In this document: piece after piece, positions 37,901 through 46,500 of the stretch | How the letters are laid out: each line of letters begins with the position of its first letter | Position numbering within the stretch: position 1 is the stretch's first letter | Source: Hymenobacter ginkgonis | GTDB taxonomy: Bacteria; Bacteroidota; Bacteroidia; Cytophagales; Hymenobacteraceae | Direction of reading: 5' to 3' | Assembly: GCF_009755225.1 (NCBI RefSeq) | Contig: NZ_WQKZ01000001.1 | Coordinates: forward strand, 1,116,001-1,180,000 | DNA: 64,000 bases | Program-made: the position numbers and the translations under genes | The notes under the pieces: model-generated | Told to the model about the DNA's origin: nothing | Databases searched by the model: none | What the model saw: the letters and a program-made list of their open reading frames with translations, nothing else

Positions 37901-38549
37901 CGCCCGTGAGGCCGGCCGGCAGCTGGGCCACCGGCAACCGCAGCTCGATAATGAGCCCCAGCGCGCGCAGCACTGCCGGGTGCTCGCGCAGCAGCGAGAG
38001 CGTGCGGTGAAAATCGACTGGCGCGGCCACGGGCGTGGGCCCGATGGGGCTCGGCGGGGGGGGTAGGGTATCGTCGCGCCAGTAGGTGTTTAGCTGCTTG
38101 CGTACCACCCGGTCCAGCTCGGCGTGGCTGGCGGGGTCGGGCGTAATCTTCGTTGCGGCCGCTGCGCTGAAGGTCGCATCAATGGCAGCCGCCCGAACGG
38201 TCGTATCCGCGACGGTAACCGGCACCGGGGCAGTGGGCGGCTCGGCGGGCCGCAGCGTGGTGGCGGGCCCAAAAAAAGCCTCCCACAGGCCTGGCTGGGC
38301 CTGAATATGGGGCGGGGCAACCAGCACCGGCGGCAGAAGATGGTCGGCATCGGCGCCAAAATCAACCGCCAGGGTAGCCGTAGCTAAACCCGGCGGCGGC
38401 CAGTTGGCCATGCCTTCGCCGGCCAGCGAGCTGCCTTGGAGCCGCGGCACCACCAGCACCCGCAAAATGGCCTGGCGCAGGTCAGCGGTGCCCGTTATTC
38501 CTCCGGGAACCGCAATCCAGAGTAGCTCGCTAGTAGGGGTAGGGTTCAT
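34971..38549 (-). CDS. Giant unknown protein (1192 aa), last gene of the cassette
   Basis: No signal peptide, no membrane helix and no known catalytic motif. It begins MNPTPTSELLWIAVPGGITG, then ILRVLVVPRLQGSSL. The rest is a chain of Pro/Ala-rich beta segments. Recognisable landmarks are VHAVRRPLQNPAG (about residue 757), GDTRHRMVSYTLTAVSRFR (about 845) and YEVWFHDDRWYADIALPG (about 1010) followed by CPFVQLAVARYQPSS. From memory, uncharacterised giant proteins in actinobacteria carry similar strings; I could not check this. The start overlaps the upstream gene by four bases (ATGA), indicating coupled translation and a shared structure or complex. Confidence 0.9.
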   Translation of the reverse strand: MNPTPTSELLWIAVPGGITGTADLRQAILRVLVVPRLQGSSLAGEGMANWPPPGLATATLAVDFGADADHLLPPVLVAPPHIQAQPGLWEAFFGPATTLRPAEPPTAPVPVTVADTTVRAAAIDATFSAAAATKITPDPASHAELDRVVRKQLNTYWRDDTLPPPPSPIGPTPVAAPVDFHRTLSLLREHPAVLRALGLIIELRLPVAQLPAGLTGVVQVRWPDAPAAPTLPAIVSPFTQYEFEPASQRFLPASTPTISAGMVTLTDDRAAPNGAAKKPRWGVVTVDVDAGAQRLRDAARTLASTDAANAAAAHKAAPNGGPLAGQPSPAQLPALRTAGLLLVRHARQQDFDARQQVARANGQRGAMSTAVLTADDLVLGYRLDINRGGEWRSLHEREATYRVGDLTIATEQPFEEGHLKAQAAVRGSDGALRTDEVVARWSGWSLAVPPPLASSANGGQPMRRLGALPFDFDLTFNVKKGSLPRLQFTQAYQMRARVADIAGGGLGLADPAAARCATASVIYRRYEPVASPELRLPPDVEASSFGPGEALDLLAVRSDPAGNPPTPAGTFLAQNPLYAAYTAARRVLRPPTIALDLAQQHPGALVGAADQTLAALQQAGAPGGSTGSLFAGPLALPDPAAEGIAAFAQPEPGAAVQEPLLHSWAGTWPALDTKQVVLADAPGPAATTAWVAEQLAIALPPAEQLTLELSTFMRGDFLDHFAIKEQLPSESETTVLLGRHPLATPAHIVRLVHAVRRPLQNPAGTLAAVREPGQTFALLSPTPALLTVHAKSTAKLEITAAWTEYSDETTSSVTAAPVQAVVIGPYDKALAEPLRHELGDTRHRMVSYTLTAVSRFRQFFRAEEAPEAFLAPTPLPALNVPSSARPHPPLVLSTRPAFRWEQENATRSDGTSATIRRRHALLRVELQRPWFQSGEGEQLAVIVGPSNQPAAGVQPFLTQVGRDPIWDTPTPEQWPTPPAFAATAGPAAEVLVDSGVATVVAVPYEVWFHDDRWYADIALPGVAAASYCPFVQLAVARYQPSSLPHLELSSIVHTELVQLLPERTLTVNRRGPAAVEILLEGLGPTGPQPNQVDLIVEQCLLPPGVSATTVELTALTPPADTTLAWVAVATATGALGTRLSAQLPASPAGPLRVRVREVERLETGAGAAGAPGTSAELTQRIVFTEVQLIASA

Positions 38550-41500
38550 GGGGCAAAAGCGTCTTGGTAAGTTTGCCAGGCTTGCAGGTCGGCAGCAGCG
38601 GCGCTAGCGGCTGCGAGGCTGGCGGAGGGGGTAGGGCCAAGCGGAGCCAGGCGGGCGAGGGCAGGGCTAGCAACGAGGCCCGCCGGGGCCGAAGCCGGGG
38701 CTCCCAGGGAATTGTCGGGGCCATCGTAGAGCACCCATGGGCCGCTGTCGAGCTCCACGGAAGTGGCGTATAGCGTAAGGTCAATTTCTAGCACGAGCGT
38801 AGCCTGGCCCCATAGCTTGTCGAGCTCCGAGTCGTACTGGAGGGTCAGCACCAGCTCGACCGATACCGACACCAGGCCGAGCACCTTGATGCTGCCGCCA
38901 AAGCGCAGGTAGCCATCGACTTCGAGGGCCGCGCCGCGCTGCATGTAGCGCACACCGCCCAGCGCGTGCACTTCGCCCGAGGCCACCAAAAAATCGACTG
39001 CAACTGCGGCCCCAAACTCCATCGACGCTTCCAGGCGCATCAACCCGGCCGGCCCGAGCTGCAGGTCGATGTAGCCCCCGCCGCCAAAGAGGAGTACGCT
39101 GAGGTTGAACGGATTGTCGCGCCGGGCGAAGGAGAGCGATACCGTTACCGGCCGGCCATCAAACGGCACGTCTACCGCGGTGCGGAAGGCGATATTGCGC
39201 AGCAGAAAGCCCCCCATCTGCAAGCTGGGCACGCCAAACGTGTAGCTGACGGTGAGGCCCGCGGACGTGGCTTCCACCGTCGGGCCGCTGTTGCCGAGGT
39301 CCAGCAGCTCCTGCAGCTTTTCCTGCAATACTTGCAGCAGCTTGAGCGCGCCGGCAAACGAAACCTCCAGCCCGTTGATTTTTAAGTTCGGTGCCTGCCC
39401 GTTCTCCTGGCTGAATACCAGAGATTTAAAGTGCAGTGTCAGAAATTGCGTGCCAGTGGGGGGCAGCGCCAGGGCGATATTTTCGACCGTGCACGTAGTT
39501 TTCGTTTGAAGCGGCGAGGCTTCCACGAGTAGGTCGAGCGTGGTGGCCTCGGTGGCTTGCAGTGGCCCGTAGCTCTTGAGTGGCAGCCCCGGCCACAGCA
39601 TTTGCACGCCGGGGGGCTGGCCCGACAGCAGCAGCGGCACGATGGTAGGCGGCAACGGCAGGTCCGTCGCCGACTTGGCCAGGTTGATAACCTCGCCCAG
39701 CGGAAAGCCCAGCAAGGTGGCGCCCGCGTACACCGTGGCCAGGTCGGGCAGCCCCGCCGGCAGGGGTAGGGCGCCGGTGGGCACCAGCCCCAGCGTGCGC
39801 GAGATGCCATCGGCCGTAAACTTGGGCGCCACCAGGCCTCCGGAGCGGTCGGCCTGCGTCGTGAAGTCAACTATCAGATGGTCAACTAGTCCCAGGGGCA
39901 CGGCCACCTGGTCGCCGGCGTGCAGAAACTCGTCGGCGTAGGCCAGCGCTACGCGCTTGCTCTGCTCCGGTAGCAGCGTGCGCAGGGCGGGCAGCTCTAC
40001 CTCAAACTGCGAGAGGCTGGGCCAAAAACCGTTGGCATACTGCACGGCGGCAATGCTCAGCGCGTGCACCTCCTGGATGTCGCTGGCTAGCCGGTTGGCG
40101 CTGCGTATCAGGTCTATCGGCACGCCGGGCAGCGGCAGGCGGCGGGCGGCGGCGCGGGCCAGCGGCGCCAGCGCTACCCCCGGCCCCGGCGGCGCCCCGG
40201 CGGCTACGGGTGCCACGGCCGCCGCCACGGCCACCCGCGCGCCTGGCTCCTCGCCAGCGCCGGCCCAGGCCGCGGCGAGCCTAGTGGCCACGCTAGTATC
40301 TGTGAGCGATGCAAAGGCGGGGAAGTGCGCCGTGGCTTCAAACTGAAAATCTCGCACAAAAAGCAGCGGCGTCGAGAAGTGCACGTCCCCATTGGCCGCG
40401 GCGCAGCGCACCGCAAACTGCACCGGCGCGCCCGCGGCCGTGTGGGGCGTAAAATACAGCGAATGAACCTCTTTAGCTGCAGCTGCTATCTGGGCTAGCG
40501 CCTGTTGCACTTCTGCTAGTTGGCCTAGCACCGCCTGGTGCTGGGTAGCCTCCGCGTCGTTGGCCGCCACTAGCTGCTCGATGCTGCGCGGCAGGGCGTT
40601 AAATTCATTTTGCACCGCAGCTTGTAGCTGCGCCACTTGCCGGGCGTAGAAGTCGTGGTTTACCTGCGCCTCCTGAATGGCCTGGTTGGTGGGGCGCTGG
40701 GCCAGCAGGTCGTTGATTTCCTGCTGGCGGGCGGCGTCCGCGTCGGTGGTATCTGGGTCGTCGGGGTTTTGGTCGTCGGGAGAAGGTGGGCGCTTTGGCG
40801 TACGCGGGCGGGTGAGCAAATCCAGTTGGCGGTCGATGGCGCGCTGCTGCTTCAGCAGGCCTTCTGGGTCATACTGCGCCTCATTTTGCTGCGCCTCCTG
40901 GAGGGCGGGCGCCGACCCGTAGCCCAGGTCGAACATCTGCTGCATCGTTTGCGGCAACTCGGCAAGCCGTTGGCTCAACGTGGCCGCCAATGCCTGTTCC
41001 GTTGCGGTGAGCTCGCTCAACTGGTTCTGCAAGTCGGCGGGCGGAAACGGCACCCGGTTGTAAAGCTGCCAATCGCCGGGGGCGGTGCTTTGCTGCGGCA
41101 GGGCCAGGTCGCTCAAACTGCGAGTGAGCAGCTCAACTTCGTGAAACGGGAACTGCCGCACGAGGGCCGCGTCGCCCTCGGCAAACGAGCGAATTGGCTC
41201 CATCACCACGAGCAGTTGCTGCCGCAGCATGCCCGCCACGGCCTGGGTGCCGGAGGGGTCGAAGACCCGCTCGGCAACCACGGAGTACTCGGCGCGGTGG
41301 CCGAAGGGGTAGAGGATACCGCCCACCGTCACCAGCACCTTGCGGTCGCGGCCCAGCGTAGTCTCGTGCTCCCACTTGATGTTGGGCTGCTGCAGCCGCG
41401 CGGCCAGCGACCCCCCCAGCGCACTCAGCTCGAGGCGCCGCACCGCCGCCAGGCCATGCACGCGCTCGCTCACAATGGCTTGGCGGTCTAAAAAAGACAA

Positions 41501-42070
41501 GGGAGCCGTGTCCAGCCCCTCGGCGTCGGCTTCAGCGCGCCCCGGCAACAGCGCAAGGTCGGCATTGCCGGGGCGCGCGTTGCGGGCGCGCAGGCGCAGC
41601 TGCCACAGCCCGGTAGTGCCCGCCGGCGAGGTAATTGGCCGCGGCGCGTAGTCGGCCACTACGCCCGTGCCGGCGGGGTCCTGCACCGCGAGGTGCAGGT
41701 GCCACGGCAGCTCTAGCTCCATGGCGTCGGCGTCGGTAGGGTCGGCCAGCTGGCCTGCCTGCGCAAGCGCCTCCAGAATACCCGGCACGCTAAGCACCAC
41801 GAGCGTACCGGCCGGCAGCGTAAACGTGAGGTGGCTCGGGCCTGCTAGGCGGGCGCCGCGCCGCGCAAAGTGCACCCCAGGGTTGTATTTCTCTTCCGCC
41901 AGGGCTTGCGGCGGAAAGCGGAGGACCACCCGCGCAGCGTCGCTCAGGGCAACCAGGGTGGGTGGGGCGTCCGCCGCGGGCGCCGGCGCGGCCTGAAAAT
42001 TAGTTAGCTGAACGCCGAGAACGACGAAGTCATCGGGCCGGCTAAGCAAGAATAATTCCGGTTGACTCAT
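38546..42070 (-). CDS. Giant unknown protein (1174 aa), coupled to the 1192-aa gene
   Basis: A cytosolic-looking protein with no signal. The N-terminal 330 residues are beta-rich. About residues 340-545 are predicted coiled coil (LQNQLSELTATEQALAATL), broken by an acidic Pro/Asp linker near 435 (SPDDQNPDDPDTTDADA). The region from about 880 to 1130 holds long amphipathic beta strands (SLSFARRDNPFNLSVLLFGG, GGYIDLQLGPAGLMRLEAS, RFGGSIKVLGLVSVSVELVL). That pattern resembles lipid-binding or beta-solenoid proteins but names no family. Its stop overlaps the start of the 1192-aa gene. Confidence 0.9.
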   Translation of the reverse strand: MSQPELFLLSRPDDFVVLGVQLTNFQAAPAPAADAPPTLVALSDAARVVLRFPPQALAEEKYNPGVHFARRGARLAGPSHLTFTLPAGTLVVLSVPGILEALAQAGQLADPTDADAMELELPWHLHLAVQDPAGTGVVADYAPRPITSPAGTTGLWQLRLRARNARPGNADLALLPGRAEADAEGLDTAPLSFLDRQAIVSERVHGLAAVRRLELSALGGSLAARLQQPNIKWEHETTLGRDRKVLVTVGGILYPFGHRAEYSVVAERVFDPSGTQAVAGMLRQQLLVVMEPIRSFAEGDAALVRQFPFHEVELLTRSLSDLALPQQSTAPGDWQLYNRVPFPPADLQNQLSELTATEQALAATLSQRLAELPQTMQQMFDLGYGSAPALQEAQQNEAQYDPEGLLKQQRAIDRQLDLLTRPRTPKRPPSPDDQNPDDPDTTDADAARQQEINDLLAQRPTNQAIQEAQVNHDFYARQVAQLQAAVQNEFNALPRSIEQLVAANDAEATQHQAVLGQLAEVQQALAQIAAAAKEVHSLYFTPHTAAGAPVQFAVRCAAANGDVHFSTPLLFVRDFQFEATAHFPAFASLTDTSVATRLAAAWAGAGEEPGARVAVAAAVAPVAAGAPPGPGVALAPLARAAARRLPLPGVPIDLIRSANRLASDIQEVHALSIAAVQYANGFWPSLSQFEVELPALRTLLPEQSKRVALAYADEFLHAGDQVAVPLGLVDHLIVDFTTQADRSGGLVAPKFTADGISRTLGLVPTGALPLPAGLPDLATVYAGATLLGFPLGEVINLAKSATDLPLPPTIVPLLLSGQPPGVQMLWPGLPLKSYGPLQATEATTLDLLVEASPLQTKTTCTVENIALALPPTGTQFLTLHFKSLVFSQENGQAPNLKINGLEVSFAGALKLLQVLQEKLQELLDLGNSGPTVEATSAGLTVSYTFGVPSLQMGGFLLRNIAFRTAVDVPFDGRPVTVSLSFARRDNPFNLSVLLFGGGGYIDLQLGPAGLMRLEASMEFGAAVAVDFLVASGEVHALGGVRYMQRGAALEVDGYLRFGGSIKVLGLVSVSVELVLTLQYDSELDKLWGQATLVLEIDLTLYATSVELDSGPWVLYDGPDNSLGAPASAPAGLVASPALARLAPLGPTPSASLAAASAAAADLQAWQTYQDAFAP

Positions 42071-42114
42071 AGCATTTTACCCGTGTTATCTGTACTTAGC
42101 TTGTGTTTTGAAAG

Positions 42115-42192
42115 GCTGCCCGGATGAGGTGGGGGTAGGGCGAACCGCGGCCTAGCCCGGTCCCCGCCCTACCCCCACCTCACCCGGGCAGC
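42115..42192. terminator. 28-bp inverted repeat inside the cassette
   Basis: Arms 42115-42142 and 42165-42192 pair at 27 of 28 positions around a 22-base loop. It lies between the 131-aa gene and the 1174-aa gene, all on the minus strand. It could terminate or attenuate transcription so that the small genes are expressed more than the giant ones. It contains the GGGGGTAGGGC word. Confidence 0.75.
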
Positions 42193-42213
42193 GCGTTTTC
42201 ACTGCCGGGCCGG

Positions 42214-42609
42214 CTACGGATTCAGCGCCCAGCTAATGGCCGGGGGCAGCTTATTGCTCCGCGAGAGCGACCCGCTGCCGGACGCCGCGCCGCCCGAGCC
42301 ATCGATGGCCGACGTAAAGCCGTCTAGCTGGGCAAAGGGTTGGTCGCGGTCCCCGGTAGAAGTAGCTAGGTATAAGGCAAGCGTGCCCGTATCCTGGGCA
42401 AGCTCGCCCCACACCAAATAAGGCCCGCTGAAGGACGGCGGCGCACTAAGGTCGAACAGCGTGGCCACGTCTTCAGAAGAAGTAAACTCATCAATAGTGA
42501 GATTAAGAAAACTTCCCGCCAGCACGTCGCTCCAACTAATCGGGTCCGGATTGCTGAGCCCGCCGCGCACCGAAGAATCATTCGGGTCTGTTAAATCAAG
42601 TAAAGACAT
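42214..42609 (-). CDS. Unknown 131-aa acidic protein of the cassette
   Basis: I start at the ATG at 42609 (MSLLDLTDPNDSSVRGGLSN); the longer frame would run through the upstream hairpin. The protein is acidic, Ser/Gly/Asp-rich, with no signal or membrane helix. It contains a beta-like core (PYLVWGELAQDTGTLALYLA) and a Gly/Ser-rich segment (DGSGGAASGSGSLSRS). No family known. The position between two hairpins suggests separate dosage from the giant genes. Confidence 0.65.
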   Translation of the reverse strand: MSLLDLTDPNDSSVRGGLSNPDPISWSDVLAGSFLNLTIDEFTSSEDVATLFDLSAPPSFSGPYLVWGELAQDTGTLALYLATSTGDRDQPFAQLDGFTSAIDGSGGAASGSGSLSRSNKLPPAISWALNP

Positions 42610-42645
42610 AAGTTTTTTTAGGGATTGAGTTAGGGAGGGGTAGGG

Positions 42646-42704
42646 CCCGCCGCTGCGCACGCACGAGCTAGGCTGGTGCGGCACTCACGCAGCGCAGCGG
42701 CGGG
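42646..42704 (-). terminator. 13-bp stem hairpin after the 127-aa gene
   Basis: Arms CCCGCCGCTGCGC (42646-42658) and its exact reverse complement at 42692-42704. On the minus strand it follows the 127-aa gene by 16 bases. Confidence 0.7.
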
Positions 42705-42720
42705 GTAGTAAAGCCTTGGG

Positions 42721-43104
42721 CTAGGCCACGGCTTCGTTCGTCAGGTCAACGCCCTGGCCCTCTAGCTCGGCTACCACGAAATCGGGGAGCTCGTTGTTGG
42801 CAAACAGGCTTTTGATATCCTCCAGGGCCACCGACGCCATGCAGCTGATGCAAGCACTGAGGTAAGCTGCCACGGCTATCTCGCCCAGCTGGCCCAGCAC
42901 CGCCAGCGCCCCTTCGTCTACGCCCACCAGAGCACCCGCCGCCAGCAGGCCGGCAATGGTCAATTCTGCTTCGCCCCCTGAGTTCTCCCAGGCCGAATGC
43001 ACTTGGTGCAAAAACTCCAGCGCTTCGTTGGCATCCTCCACATTGGGCACGAGCAGCCCGCTGCTGTGCATGCATTGTTCCCAGTTTTCAGAAAAATCGC
43101 TCAT
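42721..43104 (-). CDS. Unknown 127-aa protein with hydrophobic core
   Basis: First gene of the cassette. The N-terminal 45 residues are acidic and helical (EALEFLHQVHSAWENSGG). A Gly/Ala-rich hydrophobic block follows (LTIAGLLAAGALVGVDEG, then LAVLGQLGEIAVAAYLSA) with a CxxC (ACISCMAS). The rest is acidic. There is no signal peptide, so the block could insert in a membrane late or pack against partners. Such blocks occur in pore-forming toxins, bacteriocin-like proteins and holins, but nothing identifies this one as such. Confidence 0.7.
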   Translation of the reverse strand: MSDFSENWEQCMHSSGLLVPNVEDANEALEFLHQVHSAWENSGGEAELTIAGLLAAGALVGVDEGALAVLGQLGEIAVAAYLSACISCMASVALEDIKSLFANNELPDFVVAELEGQGVDLTNEAVA

Positions 43105-43267
43105 AACACTTCGCTTTTTTGATGGGGTTGGAAAAAATAACCAGTTGCTTCAACTGCTGGCGCCCGCATGCCGGGGTAAGGTTTTAAGGAAGAATTTTGG
43201 ACACCCGCACCCAGCGAAAATCGAAGCGCTGGAACTAGCGCAAAGGAAGAATAAGCCACCCGGCGCG

Positions 43268-43351
43268 GCCTTTGCGCACGTTGCAAAAGCGTGTGCCGGC
43301 GTCGCAGAGGCTTTTGCGAAGGTTGCAAAGGTGTTTGCGGAGGTTGTGCAG
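43268..43351 (+). repeat. Four degenerate 21-bp tandem units
   Basis: Units start at 43268, 43289, 43310 and 43331 and follow the pattern GxxTTTGCGxAxGTTGCAAAx. Read on the plus strand they give the heptads AFAHVAK, ACAGVAE, AFAKVAK, VFAEVVQ. The remainder of 43105-43509 has no gene I can support; on the minus strand the same bases give no clear protein either. It lies between the cassette and the sensor kinase. Confidence 0.65.
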
Positions 43352-43509
43352 TGGTATTTACCAGTACCCGCCGCTGCAAAACGCTGTTGGCTACCCCTGC
43401 TGGCTTAGCTAACCAAGCTACACAATAGGTAATAAGCTGTATCTTAGGCAGTGCGGGCATTTCCTGCACCGCGTTTTCCTTCACGCCCGCCGCCGTAACG
43501 CCGCTGCTG

Positions 43510-46500
43510 ATGACTACTCGCTGCCTTGCTGTTCTACTCTGCTGCCTGTTCAGCGCATTAGCCACGCCCGCCTGGCCTAGCCCCCCAGCGGCTAGCGTGG
43601 CGGCCTCGCCCGACAGTGCCCTGGTGCACCTGAGCGCCGCGCAGGTGTATGCTGCGGACATGCAGCAAGTTGGTGGCACGCGGCGGTGGCGCTACCAGCC
43701 CGGCCAGCCCTCGGACTGGGCCAGCCCCGCCACCAACGACCTAACCTGGCCACTAGCCTACCCCGGCTTTTTATTTGGGGAAGGGCCACCGGGCTGGCGC
43801 GGCACGGGCTGTTTCCGGCTGCACTTCACCCTCGACCCGGCGCTGCTGGGTGTGCCGCTGGGCCTATACCTTGGGCAGGATGGCGCCTCCGAAATTTACC
43901 TCGATGGCCACTTAATAGGCCGCTACGGTACCATCGGCACCGCTGGCCCAACCACGCAAGGGGTGCGGCCGCGCTACTGCCTGCTGCCCTTTATGCTGCG
44001 CGAGCCCGGCCCGCACCTGCTGGCCGTGCGCTACGCCAAGTTTGAGGCTTGGCCCTTGCCCTACGGCGGCCTTGCGCTGTGGGTAGCCCCGGTCGAGCGC
44101 CTGGTAGCCGAGCGCGTGCGCCAGGCGCGCTCCGACGCGCTCAGCCTGATTGCCGTCACGAGCGCCGGGGTGCTGGCCGTGCTGCACTTCTGCTTGTTTT
44201 TATTTTACCGGCCCCAGCGCGCCAATCTTTACTTTAGCCTCTTTATGGCGGTGGCCGCGGGCACCTTCCTGATGGTGTTTTTGCGCGCCACGTTTATGGG
44301 CGAAGGGATGCGCTGGTGGGCGCAGCTGGGCTTTCAAGTGGGGGCCTCGCTGAGCAGTGGGCTGCTGCTGGTGTTTCTCTACGCCGTATGCCACACTCGC
44401 CTGCCTCGGGTCTGGCTGGGGCTGCTGGCGCTCACGAGCGTGGGGCAAGTAGCCTGGTGGCTAGCCCGGCCAACGGACGGCAACCAGATGCCGCCCGTGG
44501 TATTGGGTGTATTTGTTGTTGCCTGGCTCGATATGCTGCGGGTGCTGGGCCTGGCGCTATGGCGGCAGCAACCCGGCATTGGGTTGCTCCTCATCGGCAC
44601 GCTGGGCGCGCTGCTTGTGCCGGTTACTACTAGCAGCGCTTTCCACATCGTGCACCGGTTGGATAGCTCCGATTTTCTGGCCGCGCAACTCACCATTCAG
44701 CTTTGCGGCTTGGTACTGCCGGTGTGCATGTCGGTGTACTTGGCGCGGGACTTTGCCGCCACGCGCCGCCACCTAGAGGTGCAGCTGCGGCAAGTGGAGC
44801 AACTCTCGGCCCAAAACCTCGCCCAGGAAACCGAGCGCCGGCAGCTCATCAGCGCCCAAAACGAGCGCCTGGAAGCCACCGTGCGCGCCCGCACCGAAGA
44901 AATCAGCCAGCAAAACCATACCCTGGCGGCGCAGCGCGACGAAATAAGCGCCCAGGCCGACCGCCTCCGGGCGCTGGACCAGGAAAAGACGCGCTTCTTC
45001 GTCAATATCACCCACGAGTTTCGCACCCCGCTTACGCTGATGCTGGGCCCGGCCGCCCAAATTGCGGCCGATACCCGCGAGCCGGCTACCCGCCGGCAGG
45101 CCGAACTGGTGCAGCGCAATGCCCAGCGCCTGCTGCTGCTCATCAACCAGCTGCTGGACTTGAGCCGCCTCGAAGCCGGCCAGCAGGTGCTGCACCTGGC
45201 GCCGGGCGAGGTCGTGGGCTTTGTGCATGGGCTGGTGGGCTCGTTTGAGTCGCTGGCCCAGCAGCGCGGCATTCGGTACACATTTGAGGCAGACCCGCCC
45301 GCCCTACCCGTCGATTTCGACGCGGACAAGCTGGAGAAGGTGGTGGCCAATCTGCTCTCCAATGCATTTAAGTTTACTCCGCAAGCTGGGATAGTAGCGG
45401 TAGAACTGCGCGGAGAAACTGCCCCGGAGCCAACCAGCCTTACCTGGGTGGAACTGACGGTGCGCGACACGGGCCGCGGAGTAGCCCCGTCCGAACTGCC
45501 GCACGTGTTCGACCGGTTTTACCAGGCCGACAGCTCCAACACCCGCGAGCACGAAGGCACGGGCATTGGCCTGGCCCTGACCAAAGAGCTGGTCGAGCTG
45601 CACGGCGGCACCATTGCCCTGGCCAGCGAGGTGGGGCGCGGCACCAGCGTGGTCGTGCGGCTGCCTTTGGCCTGGGCTAGCGGCCACCCCATGGAGGATG
45701 GGGCGGCCCCGCCAGCCCAGGCTACCCCGCTACCTGTTCCCGAGCCAGTGGTTGTAGCCCCGCCCCTGGCAGCGCCTTTGCTTCTTTTAATAGAAGATAA
45801 TGCCGACGTGCGCGCTTACCTGCGCACCATTTTGGCGGCCGACTACCAGTTGCTGGAAGCCGAAAACGGGGCCGCGGGGTTCGCCGTGGCCGTCGAGCAC
45901 CTGCCGGACCTGGTGCTGACGGATGCCATGATGCCCAGCCTCGACGGCTTCGGCGTGTGCCGGGCGCTGAAGCAAGACGAGCGTACCAGCCACATTCCTA
46001 TCGTTTTGCTCACGGCCAAAGCCGACCTGCCCAGCAAGCTTCAGGGCCTGGATACCGGCGCCGACGCCTACCTGACCAAGCCTTTTTTGCGCACCGAACT
46101 GCTGGCGCAGCTGCAGAACCTAGTGCGCGGGCGCCAGCAGCTTCAGGAAACCTATCGCCGCCGGATGGCTACGCTACCCCCTCCCGGCCCGCCAACCCTC
46201 GAGCAGGCTTTCCTGCTGAAAGTGCAGCAAGTGGTCGAGCGCTTTCTCGACGACGAAACCCTGAGCGTAGAAACCCTGAGCCGTGAGCTGGGCCTGAGCC
46301 GCGCCCAATTGCATCGCAAGCTGAAAGCCCTTACCAATCAAGCCCCCGGCGACCTCATTCGCCTGATACGACTGCAACGGGCGCACGAGCTGCTGGCGGG
46401 CAGTATGGCTACGGTAGCGGAGGTAGCGTACCAGGTAGGATATGGCAATCCTGCTAATTTTTCTACCAGCTTTTCGCGCCACTTTGGCTACGCGCCCAGT

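Noticed and set aside
43268..43351. CRISPR array
   Set aside because: Units are 21 bp, degenerate and contiguous with no spacers.
43101..43679. Minus-strand frame across the tandem repeat
   Set aside because: It overlaps the sensor kinase start and has Pro/Gln-rich shadow composition without a start signal.
44697..45470. 257-codon minus-strand frame
   Set aside because: It is antisense to the kinase domain of the hybrid sensor and has a Ser/Arg-rich shadow composition.
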